Shown: positions 57,864-64,000 of the stretch, piece by piece
Position numbering within the stretch: the first letter of the stretch is position 1
How the letters are laid out: each line of letters starts with the position of its first letter
Assembly (NCBI RefSeq): GCF_002104475.1
Contig: NZ_NBOF01000004.1
Span: 424,078 to 488,077, forward strand
Length of the DNA: 64,000 nucleotides
Source of the DNA: Cognaticolwellia mytili
Lineage (GTDB): Bacteria; Pseudomonadota; Gammaproteobacteria; Enterobacterales; Alteromonadaceae
Direction of reading: 5' to 3'
The notes under the pieces: generated by a model
The model's input: the letters and a program-made list of their open reading frames with translations, nothing else
Databases searched by the model: none
What the model was told of the DNA's origin: nothing
Position numbers and translations under genes: made by a program

Positions 57864-59657
57864 ATGAGTAATTATCAAGCGCCAATGCGCGATATGCAGT
57901 TCTTATTACATGAAGTTTTTAATGCTGAGCAATTGTGGGCAACCATGCCTGCCGTTGCAGACATGATTGATAAAGATACCGCTGATGCTATTTTGTCTGA
58001 AGGGGCAAAGTTAACCTCTGAAGTTATCGCGCCGTTAAATCGTAATAGTGATGAACAAGGTGCAACTTGGACTAATGGCGAAGTAACAACACCTGATGGC
58101 TTTTCTAAAGCTTATCAGCTTTATTGTGACGGTGGCTGGGGCGCATTAAGTGGCGAGCCAGAGCATGGCGGCATGGGTATGCCGAAAATGTTGCAATCAT
58201 TTGTTGAAGAAATGACGCAATCTGCCTCTATTTCATTTGCTTTGTATCCAATGTTGACTGCTGGCGCTTGTTTAGCGCTATCAGCTCATGCTTCAACCGA
58301 AATGAAACAAACTTATTTAGAAAATATGTATTCGGGGCAGTGGGCTGGCACTATGTGTTTAACTGAGCCGCACGCGGGTAGTGATTTAGGCATTATGACG
58401 GCTAAAGCCGAAGCGAAAAACGATGGTAGCTTTGCTGTTTCCGGTACTAAAATATTTATTACTGGTGGCGAGCAAGATTTAACCGAGAATATTATTCACT
58501 TAGTGCTAGCTAAAATACCGGGTGCGCCAGAAGGACCTCGTGGTATCTCAATGTTTGTGGTACCTAAGTTTTTATTGAACGAAGATGGCAGTTTAGGCGC
58601 TAGAAACACCGTTGGTTGTGGTTCAATTGAACACAAAATGGGCATTAAAGGCTCAGCAACTTGTGTGATGAATTTTGACGGCGCTAAAGGCTATTTAGTT
58701 GGCGAAGAAAACAAAGGCTTAAACTACATGTTCACTATGATGAACTATGAACGTTTAGGTATGGGAATTCAGGGCGTTGGTGCTGCTGAAACGTCATACC
58801 AACAAGCTGCAGAATATGCCATTGAACGTATTCAAGGCCGAAGTGCTACCGGTAAAAAATCACCTGATAAAAAAGCTGACTCAATTATCGTACATCCTGA
58901 TGTGCGTAAAATGCTGTTAACTATGCGTGCTTACAATGAAGGCGGGCGTTGTTTTTCTACCTACGTTGCCAAGCAATTAGACATTGTTAAGTTTTCTGAG
59001 AACCAAGAAGATAAACAGCAAGCTGAGCAATTGGTGGCATTATTAACACCCGTTGCAAAAGCATTTATGACTGATATGGCTTATGAAAGCTGTAATCTAG
59101 GGCAGATGGTTTTTGGTGGTCATGGTTATGTGCGTGAATGGGGCCAAGAACAATTGGTTCGTGATGTACGTATTGCGCAAATTTATGAAGGTACCAACGG
59201 TATTCAAGCTCTTGATTTACTTGGTCGTAAAGTTGTTGCCAATAAAGGGCAGTTTCTTGAAAGTTACTTTGCTGAAATAAATGCTTTTGTTAATGCAAAT
59301 AATAGTAATCAAGCACTATTGCCTTACCTTAACCCGTTAAATGAGTCGCTAGAAAAATTAAAAGCGGTTACTGATTTAATTATTGCCGAGCAAAGTAATG
59401 ATAAAGACATGGTCGGCGCATCAGCAACTGATTATTTAGCTGCCTTTGGCTTGGTTAGTTATGCCTATATGTGGGCGATGATGGCTGAAAAGTCAGTGTC
59501 GCAACTGAGTGATGAGTTCTACCAAGCAAAAATGTATGTTGGTGCATTTTTCATTGAGCGCTTATTACCTAAAATTGACAGTCATATAAAGTCAATTGAA
59601 GCAGGTAGCAAAACCTTGATGGCAATGCCGGAAGGTCTATTTAATTATAATCATTAG
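57864..59657 (+). CDS. Acyl-CoA dehydrogenase, DmdC (3-methylmercaptopropionyl-CoA dehydrogenase) type
   Basis: The 597-residue FAD enzyme belongs to the long acyl-CoA dehydrogenase class with an extra C-terminal helical domain. AGTMCLTEPHAGSDLG binds FAD, HGYVREWGQEQLVRD is conserved, and the catalytic Glu lies in IYEGTNGIQ. Database tools often call this class DmdC, which acts on methylmercaptopropionyl-CoA from DMSP, but members also oxidise butyryl-CoA or branched acyl-CoAs. Coupling to icmF favours n-butyryl-CoA; a DMSP role is possible. Confidence 0.85.
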   Translation: MSNYQAPMRDMQFLLHEVFNAEQLWATMPAVADMIDKDTADAILSEGAKLTSEVIAPLNRNSDEQGATWTNGEVTTPDGFSKAYQLYCDGGWGALSGEPEHGGMGMPKMLQSFVEEMTQSASISFALYPMLTAGACLALSAHASTEMKQTYLENMYSGQWAGTMCLTEPHAGSDLGIMTAKAEAKNDGSFAVSGTKIFITGGEQDLTENIIHLVLAKIPGAPEGPRGISMFVVPKFLLNEDGSLGARNTVGCGSIEHKMGIKGSATCVMNFDGAKGYLVGEENKGLNYMFTMMNYERLGMGIQGVGAAETSYQQAAEYAIERIQGRSATGKKSPDKKADSIIVHPDVRKMLLTMRAYNEGGRCFSTYVAKQLDIVKFSENQEDKQQAEQLVALLTPVAKAFMTDMAYESCNLGQMVFGGHGYVREWGQEQLVRDVRIAQIYEGTNGIQALDLLGRKVVANKGQFLESYFAEINAFVNANNSNQALLPYLNPLNESLEKLKAVTDLIIAEQSNDKDMVGASATDYLAAFGLVSYAYMWAMMAEKSVSQLSDEFYQAKMYVGAFFIERLLPKIDSHIKSIEAGSKTLMAMPEGLFNYNH

Positions 59658-59861
59658 TATCTTTACGGCAGTGATATAAAGTAGTACGGGTATCAAACAG
59701 CGGGACTAATGTCTAATTGCACGAGCATGTTATTTTCTAAATGCTAGTGGCTACATTATTCTTTGCTGTTATTTTAGTTATGGGGTAGTAAAAAAGTTAT
59801 TAAAGCTACTTTAATTACTGAATATGTCAGTCGATAAATTATCAATAGATAGGGTCATAAC

Positions 59862-60878
59862 ATGTCAACAGTTCCTGAAAAGTTTACCGCATTTCGAATT
59901 CATAAAAATGATAAAACCATTAGCAGTGGCTTTGAACAAATAGGCCTAGATGATTTAACGGCAGGTGAAGTCGTTATTAAAGTGGCTTATTCAGATATTA
60001 ACTATAAAGATGCACTTGCTGCGACAGGTAAAGGTCGAATACTGAGAACTTATCCGTTAGTTGGTGGTATTGATTTATCTGGCGTAGTGGTAAGTTCAGA
60101 AGATTCTTGCTTTCAATCAGGTGATAAAGTACTGGTTTGTGGTGCGCAATTGTCTGAGCTATATGACGGTGGTTACACAGAATATGCTCGTGTTAAAGCA
60201 GACTCTGTGGTGAATTTACCTGATGGTATGAGTTTGCGTGACGTTATGGCGTTAGGTACAGCCGGTTACACTGCTGCTATTGCCATTCAACGTATGGAAG
60301 ATAATGGCCAAGTTCCTGAGCGAGGACCTATTGTTGTTACAGGCGCTACAGGTGGTGTCGGTAGTTTTGCCATCAATATGTTATCTAATATCGGCTACGA
60401 AGTTATTGCCTTTACTGGAAAAACAGAACAAGAAGTTTACTTAAAAGAGCTAGGTGCTAGTCAATTAATAAATCGTCATGATATCGATATGGGCTCAAAA
60501 CCGCTAGAAAGTGCTCAGTGGGGCGGCGCTGTTGATAATGTTGGTGGTGATACACTAGCATGGTTAACTCGCACCACAAACGTGTGGGGTAATATCGCTT
60601 CAATAGGCTTAGCAGGTGGCTTTAAACTCGAATCTACCGTGATGCCATTTATTTTACGTGGCGTTAGCCTATTGGGTATTAACTCAGTTGAAATGCCATT
60701 ATCCGTGCGAGAGCAAGGCTGGAAACGCTTAGCTAGTGATCTTAAGCCTAGCAAGTTGGCAGTGATTTCACCAACAACAATTAAGTTCGCCGATTTACCT
60801 AATGCTTTTGATGCTTATGTTGATGGTAGCGTCACAGGTCGAACTGTTGTTGAAATAGATGTAAGTTTAGATAAGTAA
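59862..60878 (+). CDS. acuI: Acrylyl-CoA reductase-like MDR protein (AcuI/YhdH family)
   Basis: This NADPH-dependent medium-chain reductase of 338 residues has the family's YSDINYKDALAATGKG start and the cofactor motif VTGATGGVGSFAIN near residue 158, with no zinc ligands. AcuI reduces toxic acrylyl-CoA to propionyl-CoA, in DMSP and 3-hydroxypropionate metabolism. The family match is firm; the substrate is inferred. It follows the dehydrogenase after a 204-base gap and precedes the hydrolase by 20 bases. Confidence 0.88.
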   Translation: MSTVPEKFTAFRIHKNDKTISSGFEQIGLDDLTAGEVVIKVAYSDINYKDALAATGKGRILRTYPLVGGIDLSGVVVSSEDSCFQSGDKVLVCGAQLSELYDGGYTEYARVKADSVVNLPDGMSLRDVMALGTAGYTAAIAIQRMEDNGQVPERGPIVVTGATGGVGSFAINMLSNIGYEVIAFTGKTEQEVYLKELGASQLINRHDIDMGSKPLESAQWGGAVDNVGGDTLAWLTRTTNVWGNIASIGLAGGFKLESTVMPFILRGVSLLGINSVEMPLSVREQGWKRLASDLKPSKLAVISPTTIKFADLPNAFDAYVDGSVTGRTVVEIDVSLDK

Positions 60879-60898
60879 TATTTGAATAAAGAGTAATT

Positions 60899-62020
60899 AT
60901 GTCGCCTGTAAATTTTAGTAAACTTGCTGCTGGTAATAATAAAAAAATAGCCATTGCTGAGTTAAATTCTCCACAATCTCTCAATGCACTTAGTTTGGTT
61001 ATGATTGAATTATTGTTCAAGCAATTACTGACTTGGCAAAGTGATGATGAAATCGCAATGGTAATTTTACAAGGAGCGGGTGATAAAGCGTTTTGCGCAG
61101 GTGGTGATGTGGTAAGTTTAGTCCATGCATTGAAGTCTGAAAGAGACGCTAATGAAACAGCTATTTGTGACAAAGTTATTGCTGAAAGTCTTGCCCAAGA
61201 GTTCTTTTCAAAAGAGTATCAACTTGATCAACTTATTCATGAATTTACCAAACCTATTCTAGTTTGGGGCGATGGATATATTATGGGTGGTGGTATTGGC
61301 TTATTTGCAGGAGCAAGCCACAGAGTTGTGACTGAAAAAAGCTTGTTGGCGATGCCTGAAATCACTATAGGTTTATATCCTGATGTTGGGGCAAGTTGGT
61401 TTCTCAATAAAATGTCTAGTAATAGAGGGCTATTTTTAGGACTTACGGGGTCTATTTTCAACGCAGTAGACGCGCTTGATATTGGTTTAGCTAATATTGC
61501 CATTAGCAGCCGCTCTAAAGAGCATTTATTACAAAGCTTAAGCGAAGTAGTTTGGCAGGGTGAGCAAGAGAACTTTATTTTACTCGATAAGGTAATCGAG
61601 CATTTGATAGAGCACAGTTCTGCAGATTTCAAAGTAATCACCTCTAATGTTGAACAGCATCGAGATATCATTGAACAGTTAACTAAATTTGATAATGGCC
61701 TTGATATATATAACGCCATTTTAACCTTAGATACTGATAACGATTGGTTGCAGCGAGCGCAAGCTAAACTAAAAAAAGGCAGTCCACTTTCAGCTATGAT
61801 AATCTATCGCCAATTAATGACCAGTAAGAACTTCACATTAGCAGAGTGTTTTTCTTCAGAGTTAAATTTAAGCCTTCGCTGTTGTCAGTATCAAGAGTTT
61901 TTGGAAGGTGTGCGTGCTTTATTAGTTGATAAAGACAAAAAGCCACAATGGGTATATGACGATATTAAAGAAATTCCTACAGAGTTAATTGACTGGTTTT
62001 TTACACCGATAGTTCGTTGA
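60899..62020 (+). CDS. Enoyl-CoA hydratase/isomerase family protein, 3-hydroxyisobutyryl-CoA hydrolase-like
   Basis: The 373-residue crotonase-fold protein is longer than hydratases and matches the HIBCH group. GDKAFCAGGDVVSLVHA (near 62) and GGGIGLFAGASHRVVTE (near 131) form the oxyanion site, and MPEITIGLYPDVGASWFLN carries the Glu and Asp of the hydrolase. It releases 3-hydroxyisobutyrate in valine breakdown. HIBYL-CoA hydrolase is the best fit, though related hydratases cannot be excluded. Confidence 0.87.
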   Translation: MSPVNFSKLAAGNNKKIAIAELNSPQSLNALSLVMIELLFKQLLTWQSDDEIAMVILQGAGDKAFCAGGDVVSLVHALKSERDANETAICDKVIAESLAQEFFSKEYQLDQLIHEFTKPILVWGDGYIMGGGIGLFAGASHRVVTEKSLLAMPEITIGLYPDVGASWFLNKMSSNRGLFLGLTGSIFNAVDALDIGLANIAISSRSKEHLLQSLSEVVWQGEQENFILLDKVIEHLIEHSSADFKVITSNVEQHRDIIEQLTKFDNGLDIYNAILTLDTDNDWLQRAQAKLKKGSPLSAMIIYRQLMTSKNFTLAECFSSELNLSLRCCQYQEFLEGVRALLVDKDKKPQWVYDDIKEIPTELIDWFFTPIVR

Positions 62021-62138
62021 TGTTTAGCAAAATAAATTAGATTAAATGGGTCTTACTCAGCTTAGTATTAAATAACTCCTTGTTTAAGTTGAGTAGCGGA
62101 TTCAACAAGTATATAAAATAGAATATAGAGGATTAGAA

Positions 62139-62900
62139 ATGAATTTGAACAATAAAACGATTGTTGTCACCGGTGGCGGTCAAGGCTTAGGTCGCGCAAT
62201 GGCATTGAGTCTAGCTAAAACAGGTGCAAAATTAGCGTTAATAGATTTAAACGAAGAGCAGCTAAAAGCAACAGTTGCCATGGTTGAAGAGGCTGGTGCA
62301 CGAGCAAAGTATTATTTAGCTAACGTAACCAACGAAAGTGAAGTAGAAGTGACATTTGCAAAAATCAATGAGGACTTTTCTGGTATCGATGGTTTAATCA
62401 ATAATGCAGGTATCTTACGTGATGGTATGTTCGTTAAAGCAAAAGATGGTGTTGTTAGTAAAAAAATGTCTTTAGCGCAGTTCCAGTCTGTTATTGATGT
62501 CAACCTTACTGGTGTATTCTTATGTGGCAGGGAAGCAGCGGTACATATGATTGAGGGTAATCGCAAAGGCGTTATCATTAATATGTCATCAATTGCCCGT
62601 GGTGGTAATATGGGACAAACTAATTATGCCGCTTCAAAAGCTGGTGTTGTGGCCATGACAGTTACATGGGCAAGAGAATTAGGCCGTCACGGTATTCGCG
62701 TTGGCGCAATTGCTCCAGGTGTTATACGTACAGCAATGACCGAAGCGATGAAACCAGAAATGCGAGAACGGTTAGAGAAAATGAAACCAGTAGGGCGTTT
62801 AGGTGAAGCAGATGAAATCGCTCATACGGTTAACTATATTTTTGAAAATGAATTTTTTACCGGCCGCGTTGTTGAAATTGATGGCGGCCTTTGTATGTAA
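62139..62900 (+). CDS. SDR-family oxidoreductase (3-hydroxyacyl-CoA/3-oxoacyl reductase-like)
   Basis: A classical short-chain dehydrogenase of 253 residues. TGGGQGLGRAMA binds the nucleotide, NNAGILRDGM is the NNAG motif, and the catalytic Ser-Tyr-Lys appear in NMSSIARG and YAASKAG. It may oxidise 3-hydroxyacyl-CoA or related substrates from the preceding enzymes. FabG-like proteins are hard to tell apart by sequence. It closes the block, before a terminator. Confidence 0.85.
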   Translation: MNLNNKTIVVTGGGQGLGRAMALSLAKTGAKLALIDLNEEQLKATVAMVEEAGARAKYYLANVTNESEVEVTFAKINEDFSGIDGLINNAGILRDGMFVKAKDGVVSKKMSLAQFQSVIDVNLTGVFLCGREAAVHMIEGNRKGVIINMSSIARGGNMGQTNYAASKAGVVAMTVTWARELGRHGIRVGAIAPGVIRTAMTEAMKPEMRERLEKMKPVGRLGEADEIAHTVNYIFENEFFTGRVVEIDGGLCM

Positions 62901-62951
62901 ATGCATTTGCAAGCTAGATAGTTGCAAGTAAACATACATAGAGTGGATAAT

Positions 62952-62979
62952 AAAAGGACGAGTTAAGCTCGTCTTTTTT
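62952..62979 (+). terminator. Intrinsic terminator after the SDR gene
   Basis: GACGAG and CTCGTC pair around TTAAG, extended by A-rich and T-rich arms, with a T-run at the end. It separates the acyl-CoA block from gmhB. Confidence 0.9.
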
Positions 62980-63008
62980 ATGAACATAGACATTTATTTG
63001 GATTTTAA

Positions 63009-63557
63009 ATGAGTAAAGCACTTTTTCTCGATCGAGACGGCATTATTAATATCGATCATGGCTACGTCCACAAAATAGCAGATTTTGAATTTGTTGAGGG
63101 TATTTTTGAACTCTGCCAACTAGCAATCGCGAAAGGTTATCAAATTATCGTTATAACTAATCAAGCAGGCATTGCTCGAGGTCTTTATGATATTGCAATG
63201 TTCGAAAAGTTAACACAGTGGATGGTTGCTGCTTTTGCAGGGCATGGCATAGCGATTAGTAAAGTCTATTATTGCCCACATCATCCATCAAAAGGTGTTA
63301 ATGAATTTGTTACGCCGTGCGAGTGCCGTAAGCCAGAGCCGGGTATGATCATGCAGGCGACACAAGAATTTGATATTGATTTGGCAGAAAGTATTTTTAT
63401 TGGAGACAAAATTTCTGACATGCAAGCAGCAAGTAATGCGGGTATAGAGTGTAAAATACTTGTTGATAGTCGTTACACCAGCGAACAATCACCCGATACA
63501 GTTGATGGTGTAAATAGAATAAATGAGCTTACTGAAGCTAATGAATATATAAAATAA
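63009..63557 (+). CDS. gmhB: D-glycero-beta-D-manno-heptose 1,7-bisphosphate 7-phosphatase
   Basis: This HAD-family phosphatase makes the heptose precursor of lipopolysaccharide core. The DxD motif is in LDRDGIIN (Asp8, Asp10), followed by ITNQAGIARG, a zinc loop with CPHHP and CECRKPEPG, and the last acidic motif IGDKISDMQAA. The 182-residue length is usual. Its place just before an rRNA operon is also seen in E. coli (gmhB-rrnH). Confidence 0.95.
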   Translation: MSKALFLDRDGIINIDHGYVHKIADFEFVEGIFELCQLAIAKGYQIIVITNQAGIARGLYDIAMFEKLTQWMVAAFAGHGIAISKVYYCPHHPSKGVNEFVTPCECRKPEPGMIMQATQEFDIDLAESIFIGDKISDMQAASNAGIECKILVDSRYTSEQSPDTVDGVNRINELTEANEYIK

Positions 63558-63640
63558 GATTAATTCATCATCGAATTGTGTGTTTTGTATTCAAGTGGGC
63601 TAGTATCTAGTAATAAATTTCATAAAAGTGCATTTAAGTG

Positions 63641-63668
63641 TTGACGTGCTCTGAAAAATCGCCATAAT
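63641..63668 (+). promoter_or_regulatory. rRNA operon promoter P1
   Basis: TTGACG (-35) and CATAAT (-10) are spaced by 16 bases, followed by a G+C-rich discriminator GCGCTCC as in stringently controlled rRNA promoters. The A+T-rich DNA upstream suits an UP element. Confidence 0.75.
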
Positions 63669-63821
63669 GCGCTCCACTTCTTCGGGGCAACCCAAGAAGC
63701 TTGTTTTAAAGAGTTAACTACACTGGTTTAGGCCAAAATAGCTGACTTAACGTTATAAAGTAGGGTTTTGAATATTCTAAAAAGAAAGTTCAAAAAAACA
63801 CTTTTTTATTAGAAATAAACG

Positions 63822-63849
63822 TTGACTTTAAAACACGGAAGCGTATTAT
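63822..63849 (+). promoter_or_regulatory. rRNA operon promoter P2
   Basis: TTGACT and TATTAT are separated by 16 bases. The -10 lies inside the palindrome GCGTATTATACGC (63841-63853). It is 181 bases after P1, a common tandem layout. Confidence 0.7.
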
Positions 63850-63910
63850 ACGCATCCTGCTTCAGGCAAGGCTTGTAGCAACGAAACAAAGCGAATGAGA
63901 TTTTGTTTCG

Positions 63911-63941
63911 GTTAACTCATCGAGTTAACGTTCTTTAACAA
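63911..63941 (+). promoter_or_regulatory. rRNA leader antitermination signals boxB and boxA
   Basis: GTTAACTC-ATC-GAGTTAAC (63911-63929) is a perfect hairpin in the boxB place, followed at once by GTTCTTTAACAA (63930-63941), a near match to boxA. The 16S gene should start shortly past the window end; its 5' sequence is not within the window. Confidence 0.85.
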
Positions 63942-64000
63942 TTAGTTATCATGCAATTTGTGTGGACACTCACATTAACGTTGATTTTACATAGTTATCC

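Noticed and set aside
63950..64000. Start of 16S rRNA inside the window
   Set aside because: The leader boxA is present but the conserved 5' end of 16S is not reached before the window ends.

Overview
The window is A+T-rich, tightly packed bacterial DNA from a marine gammaproteobacterium, most likely Colwelliaceae/Alteromonadales (Colwellia or Thalassotalea type). The reasons are the YcgL and YcgN proteins, the PntAB pair, a LiuR-controlled leucine pathway, a fused isobutyryl-CoA mutase, and gmhB placed directly before a ribosomal RNA leader. The placement is inferred from protein character, not from a search. No phage, CRISPR array, tRNA gene or intact insertion sequence was found.

Layout. 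Positions 1-5330 hold the end of RNase D, YcgL, a MltB-type lytic transglycosylase, YcgN, a tiny J-domain protein and three unrecognised acidic proteins. Positions 5500-11040 hold a gamma carbonic anhydrase, a MITE-like element, pntAB, a GNAT acetyltransferase and a second-type peptide deformylase. Positions 11097-30017 form a large signalling island. A coiled-coil/Sel1 protein points away from it, and then come STAS, CheY, CheA, CheW, CheW, a soluble globin/4xPAS receptor, CheR, CheD, CheB, a membrane receptor, a second STAS, a REC-PP2C-HATPase fusion, a REC-GGDEF protein, a REC protein with unknown output and a PAS hybrid histidine kinase. The core order resembles the F7-type (Che2/Aer2) systems of Vibrio cholerae chromosome II and Pseudomonas aeruginosa, with a partner-switching and c-di-GMP layer added.

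Positions 30500-39431 carry an AGCS amino-acid/Na+ symporter, an RhlE-type helicase, a diguanylate cyclase, a Kef-type antiporter, a patatin and a small exported DUF3718-like protein. The last is preceded by what reads as a c-di-GMP-I (GEMM) riboswitch on the minus strand. Positions 39833-50240 are the leucine/ketone-body block: liuR-liuA-liuB-liuC-liuD-liuE-scoA-scoB leftward and an acetyl-CoA acetyltransferase rightward. Two 16-bp palindromes that fit LiuR sites lie between the diverging genes. Together they convert isovaleryl-CoA to acetoacetate and then to acetyl-CoA.

Positions 50469-63557 hold an exported unknown protein, a REC-HD-GYP phosphodiesterase, and an AraC regulator diverging from icmF. 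After icmF come an acyl-CoA dehydrogenase of DmdC type, an AcuI-type reductase, a 3-hydroxyisobutyryl-CoA hydrolase-like protein and an SDR dehydrogenase, which suits branched or short acyl-CoA (possibly DMSP-derived) catabolism. gmhB follows, and the window ends inside an rRNA operon leader with two promoters and boxB/boxA. The 16S gene itself is not reached.

The strongest leads are the riboswitch, the haem-ligand-less globin fused to near-identical PAS repeats, and the chemosensory/partner-switch island in which three proteins share a C-terminal Glu-Leu-Phe tail.
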